Positions 35,501 to 43,055 of a stretch of 64,000 nucleotides of DNA are shown piece by piece. Under the pieces are notes generated by a model. That model was not told the origin of the DNA, ran no database searches, and saw only the letters and a program-made list of their open reading frames with translations. The translations under genes and the position numbers were made by a program. The number at the start of each line of letters is the position of its first letter. Positions within the stretch are counted from its first letter, which is position 1. The DNA comes from Bacteroidales bacterium SW299 (GTDB lineage: Bacteria; Bacteroidota; Bacteroidia; Bacteroidales; Bacteroidaceae), in the NCBI GenBank assembly GCA_019550975.1, contig SDWH01000010.1, positions 1 through 64,000 of the forward strand. Reading direction: 5' to 3'.

Positions 35501-37038
35501 ATCTGGGGCATTTCCGAAAGCACAGCCAGCGGCGTGTCGTTGCCCATAGAAGCCGTAGGCTCCGAACCGTTCGTACACATCGGCATGACGGTGCGCTCGA
35601 TGTCCTCGCGCGTAAAGCCGAACGCACGCAGGCGGCGGCTGTATTCGTCCACCGTATTCGCCACCTTGCGCCCGCTCCGCAATGCATCCAGTTCGATACG
35701 GTTGGCAGAGAGCCACTGGCGGTAAGGTCTTTCCGAAGCAAGCTGCTCCTTCAGTTCGCCGTCATAATAGATGCGTCCCTCCTGCGTATCGACAAGCAGG
35801 ATTTTTCCGGGCTGAAGCCGCCCCTTTTCCTTGATGGTTTCCGGCTCGAAACTGATGACGCCCGCTTCACTCGCCACGACCATCATGTCGTTCTTGGTAA
35901 TGAGATAGCGTGCCGGACGCAGACCGTTACGGTCGAGCATACCGCCTGCATACCGTCCGTCGCTGAACAAGAGAGCGGCAGGTCCGTCCCACGGCTCCAT
36001 CAGAATGGAATGGTATTCATAAAAAGCTTTCAGATCTTCGCTGATCGGGTTCTTGTCATTGAACGATTCCGGCACCAGCATCGCCATCGCATGAGGCAGG
36101 CTCAGGCCCGACATGACAAAGAACTCCAGCACATTGTCGAGCGAGGCACTGTCGCTCATACCCGGCTGGATAATCGGACGGATGTCCTTCACATCGCCCA
36201 GAAGAGGAGTGGAAAGCACGCTTTCCCGCGCTTCCATCCATCCCCGGTTGCCGCGGATGGTATTGATTTCGCCGTTATGAGCCAGCAGACGGAAAGGCTG
36301 CGCCAGACTCCACGTAGGAAACGTGTTGGTGCTGAACCGAGAATGCACGATAGCCAGTCCGCTGGTAAAATAAGGCTGCGTAAGGTCCAGAAAATACTCG
36401 CGCACCTGAACCGACGAAAGCATGCCTTTATAAATGATGTTCTTGCTCGAAAGCGACACGATATAGAAATCCTTGTGATGCACCCGGCGCTCAATCTTTT
36501 TGCGGATAATGTACAGCGTGCGCTCGATATTGCTCGCATCGGTCACTCCCGTAATGAAAATCTGCTTGATGTCGGGTTCAGTTTCCAGGGCGCTTTTCCC
36601 CAGAACGGAAGAATTCACCGGGACCGAACGGAGATGCATAAGCGACAGGCCTTCACGTTCGATTTCCTCAATCATGACACTGAGAATCCGTGCCTGCTCC
36701 TTTTCGTCCTTCGGGAGGAACACCAGTCCCGTACCGTATTTCCCTTTTTCCGGAACCGGAATGCCCTGCAGCAAAATGAATTCATGAGGAATCTGCACCA
36801 TGATGCCGGCACCGTCACCGGTCTTGTTGTCGGCACCCTCCGCTCCACGGTGCTTCATGTTTTCCAAAACCTTCAAGGCCGAATCGACCAGCTCGTGCGA
36901 CTTGTTGCCGTGAATATTTACAATCATCCCCACTCCGCAGGCATCATGCTCGTTTTGCGGACTGTAAAGTCCGGCACATTGCGGCCGGCACTGCTCGCCC
37001 ACACTATCATCCTTCGTGATAAAAACATCTTTTTCCAT
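32515..37038 (-). CDS. gltB: glutamate synthase large (alpha) subunit
   Basis: A 1507-residue enzyme that forms two glutamates from glutamine and 2-oxoglutarate. A propeptide of about 33 residues ends before the glutaminase nucleophile Cys34 (NEHDACGVGMIV). The class II glutaminase covers about 34-430, followed by the central domain, the FMN-binding synthase domain (about 800-1200, with GEGGEDSDRF and SGAEGGTGASPASS) and the C-terminal GXGXG beta-helix (GDHCCEYMTGG, GMSGGVAYV). The cysteine cluster CVMMRKCHANTCPVG binds the 3Fe-4S centre. The ATG at 37038 follows an AAAGAGAAG ribosome site; the frame extends to 37092 without conserved sequence. It heads the five-gene operon. Confidence 0.96.
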   Translation of the reverse strand: MEKDVFITKDDSVGEQCRPQCAGLYSPQNEHDACGVGMIVNIHGNKSHELVDSALKVLENMKHRGAEGADNKTGDGAGIMVQIPHEFILLQGIPVPEKGKYGTGLVFLPKDEKEQARILSVMIEEIEREGLSLMHLRSVPVNSSVLGKSALETEPDIKQIFITGVTDASNIERTLYIIRKKIERRVHHKDFYIVSLSSKNIIYKGMLSSVQVREYFLDLTQPYFTSGLAIVHSRFSTNTFPTWSLAQPFRLLAHNGEINTIRGNRGWMEARESVLSTPLLGDVKDIRPIIQPGMSDSASLDNVLEFFVMSGLSLPHAMAMLVPESFNDKNPISEDLKAFYEYHSILMEPWDGPAALLFSDGRYAGGMLDRNGLRPARYLITKNDMMVVASEAGVISFEPETIKEKGRLQPGKILLVDTQEGRIYYDGELKEQLASERPYRQWLSANRIELDALRSGRKVANTVDEYSRRLRAFGFTREDIERTVMPMCTNGSEPTASMGNDTPLAVLSEMPQILFNYFRQQFAQVTNPPIDPIREELVMSLTEYIGAVGTNILLPNESHCKMVRLPHPILNNTQLDILCNIRYKGFKAVKLPMLFDVSKGTAGLREALDELCKKAEESVTDGVNYIVLSDRGIDAEHAAIPSLLAVSAVHHHLISVQKRVQTALVVESGEIREVMHAALLLGYGASAINPYMVFAILDDLVKKGDVQMNYETAEKNYIKAVCKGLYKVMSKMGISTIRSYRGAKIFEAVGLSEEMLKAYFGTEISSVGGIRLEEIAEDYTALHDAGFKADEVGDLLPHVGLFSYRKDGEKHAWNPESISKLQLATRLGSYAKFKEYTRWVDGKENPIFLRDFFEFKRNPISIDEVEPVESIVKHFVTGAMSFGAISKEAHEALALAMNKLGTRSNTGEGGEDSDRFHETFDGISLCSKTKQVASGRFGVTAEYLVNAEEIQIKVAQGAKPGEGGQLPGFKVDEIIAKTRHSIPGISLISPPPHHDIYSIEDLAQLIFDLKNVNPKAKISVKLVAESGVGTIAAGVAKAKADLIVISGAEGGTGASPASSMRYAGIPPEIGLSETQQTLVLNGLRGQVRLQTDGQLKTGRDIISMALLGAEEFGFGTTVLIVLGCVMMRKCHANTCPVGVATQDARLREHFRGHYQYVVNYFRFMAQEVREYLAEMGFTRLEDIVGRTDLIELKPMKPGSKCALLDFSRLLHKVDNGAALCNVTAQKHDIDCVKDVSMLAAAKDALESGKEVSLEYTIGNTDRSVGAMLSGAVAARYGEAGLPEQTISVKFKGSAGQSFGAFLAHGISFKLEGEANDYLGKGLSGGHISVHPPVRSNFDAEKNVIAGNTLLYGATGGEVYINGRAGERFAVRNSGAIAVVEGVGDHCCEYMTGGRVVVLGETGRNFAAGMSGGVAYVWDKNRNFDYFCNMEMVELSLLEDSTARKELHELVRQHYLYTGSRLARTMLDNWSRYVEEFIQVTPIEYKKVLAEEQMRKLQQKIAEVQRDY

Positions 37039-37475
37039 AGACTTCTCTTTCTTTTTAATATCTATTGATTGTTTTCCATTCTGTTTAGGCACAAAAATAG
37101 GAAATCAACTTTCAATATGACAACCATTAACGACTTTTTTATAACAGAAAATTCATCGACGCACAAAGAATGTTTCGATTTATAAAAACAAACGTGCATA
37201 AATCAACAAACTGATATTATTTTTACAAGTTTTACTTACAATCCACTAAAATCAGCAAGCAACAAAAGAAATTTGCAGTGCCGCTTTCAACTTATCTAAA
37301 GAATTGTCCCTTATTTTGTATCCGAAAAATATCCGGATACGGAAAAACAAGGGCACAAAGCCTTTTGCTCCTCCGCATCCAAACATGTTTTTTTTAACCA
37401 CGATGCCTGCATCCGTCGCACGAACAGACCGGCTGCAGACATCGACCTAAATCAATTACGATTAGCAAGCTTATT
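37039..37475. other. divergent regulatory interval between gltB and the PurF-like gene
   Basis: These 437 AT-rich bases hold no gene. The gltB promoter lies at 37092-37124. A perfect seven-base inverted repeat GTATCCG/CGGATAC (37318-37324 and 37334-37340), inside a longer imperfect one, lies 136 bases before the PurF-like start and is the only other clear structure. I found no plus-strand consensus promoter. Confidence 0.5.
37092..37124 (-). promoter_or_regulatory. promoter of the gltB operon
   Basis: On the minus strand GTTG (37121-37124), 21 bases, then TATTTTTG (37092-37099), a perfect TAnnTTTG. It predicts a leader of about 50 bases before the ATG at 37038. Confidence 0.5.
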
Positions 37476-39359
37476 ATGGAAATACTGAAACACGAATGCG
37501 GGGTGGCTCTGATCCGCCTGCTCAAGCCGCTCGAATATTATCAGGAAAAATACGGCACATGGATGTACGGGCTGAACAAGCTCTATCTGCTGATGGAAAA
37601 ACAGCATAACCGGGGACAAGAAGCGGCAGGACTGGCCTGCGTGAAACTTCAGGCAGATCCGGGCGAAGAATACATGTTCCGCGAAAGGGCACTGGGAGCC
37701 GGAGCGATCACCGAAATATTCGGCACCGTACACAGCCACTTCAAGGACCTCACCGCAGAACAGCTCCACGATGCGGAATACGCAAAGAAGTGCCTCCCCT
37801 TTGCAGGCGAACTCTACATGGGACACCTGCGATACTCTACTACAGGAAAGAGCGGCATCTCGTATGTGCATCCGTTCTTGCGGCGCAACAACTGGAGGGC
37901 TAAGAACCTGGCGCTCTGCGGAAACTTCAACCTCACCAATGTGGACGAAATCTTTGCCGACATCACGGCGGCAGGACAGCATCCGAGAAAATATGCCGAC
38001 ACGTACATCATGCTCGAGCAAGTGGGACACCGGCTGGACCGCGAAGTAGAGCGTCTGTACAATATATGCAAGGAAGAGGGACTGCAAGGGATGGACATCA
38101 CTCATGCCATCGAAAACCGCATCGACCTGACCAACGTGCTGAAAACATCCTCTCCCCAATGGGACGGAGGCTATGTAATCTGCGGACTGACAGGAAGCGG
38201 CGAATCGTTTGCCGTGCGCGACCCGTGGGGAATCCGCCCGGCATTCTGGTATATGGACGACGAAATCATGGTGCTCGCATCGGAACGGCCGGTTATCCAG
38301 ACCGTACTCAACGTACAGGCAGACAGCATCCGCGAACTGCTTCCGGGACAGGCAATCCTGGTCAACAAGAAAGGCGAAATGCGCCTGGCGCAGATCAACC
38401 GGCCCAAAAACGTGAAGCCCTGCTCGTTTGAACGCATCTATTTCAGCAGAGGAAGCGACATAGACATCTACAAAGAGCGGAAAAAGTTGGGCGAACGGCT
38501 GGTCGGCCCGATTCTGAAAGCCCTGGGAGGCGACATCGACCACACTGTGTTCTCGTTCATCCCGAATACAGCCGAAGTGGCCTTCTACGGAATGCTGGAA
38601 GGCTTCGACAACTACCTGAACAAACTGAAGGCGGAACGCATCGAGGCTCTGGGACACAAACCTACGCACGAGGAGCTGAAGCAGATTCTCTCCAGGCGCA
38701 TCCGGAGCGAGAAGGTGGCCATCAAAGACATCAAGCTGCGCACGTTCATCGCCGAAGGGAACACGCGCAACGACCTGGCTGCACACGTATATGACATCAC
38801 TTACGGAAGCCTCACTCCCTACGAAGACAGCCTGGTAATCATAGACGACAGCATCGTGCGCGGCACGACTCTGAAACAGAGCATCATCGGCATACTGGAC
38901 CGGCTGCATCCGAAGAAAATCGTCATCGTATCGTCATCGCCCCAGGTGCGCTACCCCGACTATTACGGCATCGACATGGCAAGCATGGAGCAGTTCATCG
39001 CGTTCAAGGCCGCCATCGCCTTGCTCGAAGACCGCGGAATGCAGCATGTGATTGAATATGCCTACCGCAAGTCGAAGGCCCAGACGGAACTTCCGAAAGA
39101 GAAGATGGCCAACTACGTGAAGGAAATCTATGCACCGTTCACCGACGAGGAAATATCGGCAAAAATTGTGGAACTGCTTACTCCCGCGGGCACACAGGCA
39201 AAAGTGCAGATCGTATACCAGACACTGGAAGGACTGCATGAGGCCTGCCCCAACCATCCGGGCGACTGGTACTTCAGCGGCGACTACCCCACTCCAGGCG
39301 GTGTGAAGCTGGTGAACAAGGCCTTCATCGACTGGGTGGAGCAGAACTACCAGTTTTAA
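37476..39359 (+). CDS. amidophosphoribosyltransferase-like (PurF-related) protein
   Basis: A 627-residue cytoplasmic protein with a class II glutaminase domain and a PRPP-binding transferase domain. Cys8 (HECGVAL) would be exposed by removing a seven-residue propeptide. The segments NRGQEAAGLA, MGHLRYSTTGKS and CGNFNLTN follow. The PRPP motif is LVIIDDSIVRGTT near residue 450. It is about 120-150 residues longer than typical PurF (about 470-510), with an extended middle part and a C-terminal tail (about 535-627). It may be the purine-pathway enzyme or a paralogue. It is divergent from the glutamine-using gltB operon. Confidence 0.85.
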   Translation: MEILKHECGVALIRLLKPLEYYQEKYGTWMYGLNKLYLLMEKQHNRGQEAAGLACVKLQADPGEEYMFRERALGAGAITEIFGTVHSHFKDLTAEQLHDAEYAKKCLPFAGELYMGHLRYSTTGKSGISYVHPFLRRNNWRAKNLALCGNFNLTNVDEIFADITAAGQHPRKYADTYIMLEQVGHRLDREVERLYNICKEEGLQGMDITHAIENRIDLTNVLKTSSPQWDGGYVICGLTGSGESFAVRDPWGIRPAFWYMDDEIMVLASERPVIQTVLNVQADSIRELLPGQAILVNKKGEMRLAQINRPKNVKPCSFERIYFSRGSDIDIYKERKKLGERLVGPILKALGGDIDHTVFSFIPNTAEVAFYGMLEGFDNYLNKLKAERIEALGHKPTHEELKQILSRRIRSEKVAIKDIKLRTFIAEGNTRNDLAAHVYDITYGSLTPYEDSLVIIDDSIVRGTTLKQSIIGILDRLHPKKIVIVSSSPQVRYPDYYGIDMASMEQFIAFKAAIALLEDRGMQHVIEYAYRKSKAQTELPKEKMANYVKEIYAPFTDEEISAKIVELLTPAGTQAKVQIVYQTLEGLHEACPNHPGDWYFSGDYPTPGGVKLVNKAFIDWVEQNYQF

Positions 39360-39402
39360 GAGGTTACTTCAATAGGGTGTTCCCTGAATCAGGAAATCAG
39401 AT

Positions 39403-39459
39403 ACACACAGACATGGGGCCACAGAATATACAGACCGACGCGGCCCTGTGCCTGTGTGT
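39403..39459. repeat. CACAG-type inverted repeat
   Basis: Arms 39403-39420 (ACACACAGACATGGGGCC) and 39442-39459 pair at 15 of 18 positions around a 21-base loop. It sits 44 bases after the PurF-like stop codon. The rest of the 381-base gap 39360-39740 holds no gene, only the operon terminator at 39650-39686. Confidence 0.55.
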
Positions 39460-39649
39460 CCACGTTGAAACACTAAGGCCTTACTCCTGAATCTTCATTT
39501 ATTTATCATTGAATCTTCCTTTTTCCGTAAGCATTCGAACAAATGCATCTTTTATCGATTCTGTTCAAATTTCCAAACCGAAATCTATCCGCATTTCAAA
39601 CGGTGCCATGAAGAAATCTGCCTTTTTCATCTCGACAGCCTTGTAATGA

Positions 39650-39686
39650 GAAAAGCGGCGGAAAAGCCTTTAAAGCTATCCGCCGC
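39650..39686 (-). terminator. terminator of the SusCD-protease locus
   Basis: On the minus strand GCGGCGGA (79-86 side) pairs with TCCGCCGC (55-62 side) and is followed by TTTTC. It begins 55 bases after the last lipoprotein gene of the run and is the only strong terminator between here and susC. Confidence 0.75.
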
Positions 39687-39740
39687 AATCCAGTTAGAGA
39701 GATGTTTTTATGATGTTTCAACCTTTCACAAGGTTCAAAG

Positions 39741-41633
39741 TTATTTTGTTACATTACCCGTTCCTGCTTCATGAAATGTAGCAAGACTTAACTTGTTGTC
39801 GTCATCTAATGTTATGAAAGCTATTACATCCCCATAATATTTTCCATCACGAGGAACCATGTATTCTTCTTTATAGGAAGTATCAAATGTTATACTCTTA
39901 ACACTTGTAGGCAACTCAGGATAATCGGCAAAAAGCCTTTTCACCACTTCCTTAAGACTCTCTGCAGTCGTTGCTCCACTACTGTCGCGGAAGTACCACG
40001 CTTGTTGCGTGTGCTCACCTTTTGCAACTGTAAAGTTTACGGTAGTCATACCGTCCACTGTTTCTTCAGTTAAGGTAAGACTAATCTTTCCAGATCCATC
40101 CAATGCAATGCCTTCTTCCTGTTGCTCCGCCATAGTAACAAAAGTTTCACCCTCTAAACCAGCCAACTCAGCAATGTTCTGAACAGGACTAATATTTCCA
40201 TTTGCATCTACTGTCACGGCATAAATATAGAAAGGCAATCCACGACGCATTTCATCAACAGCAATTTGTATATTGGATATCTCAGAAGTCTTATACACCG
40301 TCCATAAATGAGAATATGTTTTTTCATCAAACATAACCCATTCCAAATCACTTCCCACTGCTTTTGAAAAATCAGCATCAGACAAACACAATAAACGTAT
40401 CTCATTTACATTTTCATTTGCAGTCAACTGAATATCAATATTCTCACAAGTTGTCTGTGTCACATTGGCAGCTTCGATCTCCCCAAGGCCATCAAACGAT
40501 ATACCAGGAGTTGTTCCCTCAAAAAAAGCCACTTTACCAATATTACCTTCTGCATCAATCGGAACAGCAGATATTACAAAATCAGTGTTTGGGCTAAACG
40601 CTGTTGAAAAATCCCTTTTAAACTCTCCGGTATAAGGCTGAGGGCATTGGGCCGTATTCGATGCCAGAAATTTCATTTGGTCGTCCTCCCCCATATCATA
40701 AAATCCAGAGGCCTTCAATGTTGATTTATGCACAATTGATGTAATAAGTTTTGCACAGCTAACATCAGCTTTAAACGAAGCAGACACCGAAGTCAATGTC
40801 ATATCGTCTGCTTCAACAGCGATTTCCACATTTACTTGTCCTTTTGTTACGTCCACCTCAGGAACAGTAAATTCTTTCTTATATAAGGTTCCCTCACCGC
40901 TGGCATTCAAAGCATAAATACCAACGACATACACCTGACCTGGAGTAAATATCAATCCTGTATTATCCGGATCAGACTGTAATTTCGCTTTATTAAGTGT
41001 TAATTCTGTAAAGATTCCATCAGAATCACTAGTATTATAAGGTTGGAATGGATAATCTGAATTTGGATTTAACGAACGTTGAGCAGACTCTATAAATGTA
41101 TCATCATCATAATTCATGTCTTCTCCACCTCCAGTATTAGCAAATTTTGAAACAGCCCCAATAGCATAACGAGTACATTCTGCACTTTTCTTCACTTCTA
41201 CATCAACAGATAATGCAGAAAGATTTTTAATTTCAAAAGTGACCAGATCGCCACTGACACTTGCACTTGGCATCTTGAATTGTTTAGTAACTTCTTCACT
41301 TTTTCCGGCCGCATTTTCAGCATACACAGCAAGAGTATAATCCTTATCCAACTCTATAGGGATAGAGAGTTGCGTTTCCTCACTTCCCTTTACTGAAACA
41401 TAAGAATCTGTTTCTCCTCCTGTTTCTTCACATTTCCAATACCACGTTTCTGTATTTTCCGAAGGAGTGACTGTCACTACTACATTCGACGATGTTTCAG
41501 ATTCCAAGGAAATCTCACCCACTTTAATGGTGGGAGGTTCAATACGAGCGCCTTCATCATCGTCATTACAACTTGTTCCCACAAACGCTAACATAGCAAT
41601 AGCAGGTAGCATCCAACTAAAAAACTTTTTCAT
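39741..41633 (-). CDS. large lipoprotein with fibronectin-like repeats, unknown
   Basis: A 630-residue predicted surface lipoprotein (lipobox FVGTSC, Cys at about 22, then NDDDEG). The mature part appears to be four to six beta-sandwich modules: strands such as DYTLAVYAENAAGKS, PGQVYVVGIYALNASG and LPFYIYAVTVDANGNIS have the shape of fibronectin type III repeats. There are no catalytic motifs. The DNA is visibly richer in A and T, with AT-ending codons, than the genes around it, which suggests a different origin or faster change. It is the last gene of the locus, 100 bases after the lipocalin-like gene. Confidence 0.75.
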   Translation of the reverse strand: MKKFFSWMLPAIAMLAFVGTSCNDDDEGARIEPPTIKVGEISLESETSSNVVVTVTPSENTETWYWKCEETGGETDSYVSVKGSEETQLSIPIELDKDYTLAVYAENAAGKSEEVTKQFKMPSASVSGDLVTFEIKNLSALSVDVEVKKSAECTRYAIGAVSKFANTGGGEDMNYDDDTFIESAQRSLNPNSDYPFQPYNTSDSDGIFTELTLNKAKLQSDPDNTGLIFTPGQVYVVGIYALNASGEGTLYKKEFTVPEVDVTKGQVNVEIAVEADDMTLTSVSASFKADVSCAKLITSIVHKSTLKASGFYDMGEDDQMKFLASNTAQCPQPYTGEFKRDFSTAFSPNTDFVISAVPIDAEGNIGKVAFFEGTTPGISFDGLGEIEAANVTQTTCENIDIQLTANENVNEIRLLCLSDADFSKAVGSDLEWVMFDEKTYSHLWTVYKTSEISNIQIAVDEMRRGLPFYIYAVTVDANGNISPVQNIAELAGLEGETFVTMAEQQEEGIALDGSGKISLTLTEETVDGMTTVNFTVAKGEHTQQAWYFRDSSGATTAESLKEVVKRLFADYPELPTSVKSITFDTSYKEEYMVPRDGKYYGDVIAFITLDDDNKLSLATFHEAGTGNVTK

Positions 41634-41733
41634 AAGCTTAAATTTTATATTAAACAAAAAGGTTTACACAAAAAATCGTACAGACTATAAATGACCTTGG
41701 AAGTCTACCAGAAACTTCCAAGATCGCATTAAA

Positions 41734-42207
41734 TTATTCTGTAACACGTGCCTCCGCTACAACTTCATCAGGAACCTTGTCGCAACGCACATATTTGGTT
41801 ACATCCGATTCATTATCTTTTGCAGTCCATATCATAGAACCTGATTCCAGCAAATCTGTAACAATGTATTCGCTGTTCCAGTCACCCATCCAATAGTCGT
41901 ACTCACCGCTGATGACAGAGCCGAGGTAAGGATCCTCTTCTATGTCAAAACTTCCAGTGATATAGCGCGCATACATACTGTCGAATTTCTGATACATTTC
42001 GAAAGTCTGTTCACGGCGGTTGAAGGTAATGTAACAGTAAAGCCCTTCGGCAAGCGGCTGCCCGTTCCATTCGGCAAGCTGCCACGTACCGTTCAAGTTT
42101 GCCGGAGTAACGTCCAATGTCGGAACTACAGGCTCGTCATCGTCACTGCAAGATGAAAGGCAGCAAACCAAAGCCAGCATGGCCATCAGTTTAAAAATAT
42201 TCTTCAT
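41734..42207 (-). CDS. lipocalin-like lipoprotein
   Basis: A 157-residue predicted lipoprotein (lipobox CLSSC, Cys at about 20, followed by SDDDE). After a short linker, LNGTWQLAEWNGQPL starts a strand with the Gly-x-Trp typical of lipocalins, then alternating strands (YCYITFNRREQTFEMYQKF, ITGSFDIEED, VISGEYDYW) make a small barrel. This resembles the lipocalin-like DUF proteins common in Bacteroides. Its ligand is unknown. It starts 9 bases after the DUF1573 gene. Confidence 0.75.
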   Translation of the reverse strand: MKNIFKLMAMLALVCCLSSCSDDDEPVVPTLDVTPANLNGTWQLAEWNGQPLAEGLYCYITFNRREQTFEMYQKFDSMYARYITGSFDIEEDPYLGSVISGEYDYWMGDWNSEYIVTDLLESGSMIWTAKDNESDVTKYVRCDKVPDEVVAEARVTE

Positions 42208-42216
42208 TTCCTGTTT

Positions 42217-43038
42217 TTATTTTTCATTATTATTCGGTACATTAATTTTTACAGTTATCGTGCGGTCGGAAGGTTTCCCCTCCACTCCGTCCACAACAAC
42301 AGGGAAAGTGAACGTCTTACCCTTAGTCCGGGGAACCAAAGCTTTTTCCACAGTTATCACAATGTCGCCCTCGCTGCCCGGATAAATCACCTCAGGCTCG
42401 GTACGGAATTTGGCATACTTCGGAATCATCAGAGCAGACAGCCGTAACGGCACCTCGCCGCTGTTTCCACACAAGATGCGCTCCACCGACTTTTCTGCAG
42501 AGCCAAAGACGACCTCTGCAGACTTCCGCTTCAACCGAAGCTTGCCCATGAAAAAAGGAAACCTCGCCCACTCATCTGCACCCGGAAGTACATTGCCAAC
42601 CAATGTCAGCCGCGCAACCGGAACATTCTCCGATCCGGACAGGTAGACAAAAGCGTTAGAATCTACCGTACCCGGATGATTCTTGGGATGATAGGTAAGC
42701 AATATCTCACGCTTTTCCCCCGGAGCTATCACTCCAGGCTGAAATTCCGAAACCATACAGCCGCAAGTTGTTCTCACCCGCACCAGTTCAACCGGACTGC
42801 CGCTGACATTTGTACATACAAACCGGCATGTCACCGGATCATCGTCTTCCGTAAGTGTTCCGACATGCCGTACTACACTGTCAAAACGGAGAACGGCTTC
42901 CGCATTCTTCATCAAAGGCGGATTGAGCAGCGAATCCATCTGCGCACGCGAACGGAAGGGGACTTTCCGGCCTTGCGCCTTCAGTCCTCCAACCGCACAA
43001 ACGGCTAACAGCAATATCAGATAAAGCTTTGTTCTCAA
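42217..43038 (-). CDS. DUF1573 domain secreted protein
   Basis: A 273-residue exported protein. A signal peptide (about 1-21, cleavage after LKAQ) has no lipobox Cys. The DUF1573 module (about 45-150) is an immunoglobulin-like ASPM-type fold with the diagnostic RTTCGCMVSEFQPGVIAPGE and a closing V.YHPKNHPG. A second similar beta-domain follows (about 165-270). The function is unknown; such domains often occur in periplasmic or surface adhesion proteins. The gene is 17 bases after the protease gene and 9 before the lipocalin-like gene, so probably cotranscribed. Confidence 0.85.
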   Translation of the reverse strand: MRTKLYLILLLAVCAVGGLKAQGRKVPFRSRAQMDSLLNPPLMKNAEAVLRFDSVVRHVGTLTEDDDPVTCRFVCTNVSGSPVELVRVRTTCGCMVSEFQPGVIAPGEKREILLTYHPKNHPGTVDSNAFVYLSGSENVPVARLTLVGNVLPGADEWARFPFFMGKLRLKRKSAEVVFGSAEKSVERILCGNSGEVPLRLSALMIPKYAKFRTEPEVIYPGSEGDIVITVEKALVPRTKGKTFTFPVVVDGVEGKPSDRTITVKINVPNNNEK

Positions 43039-43055
43039 AACTCAAAAGATTTAAA

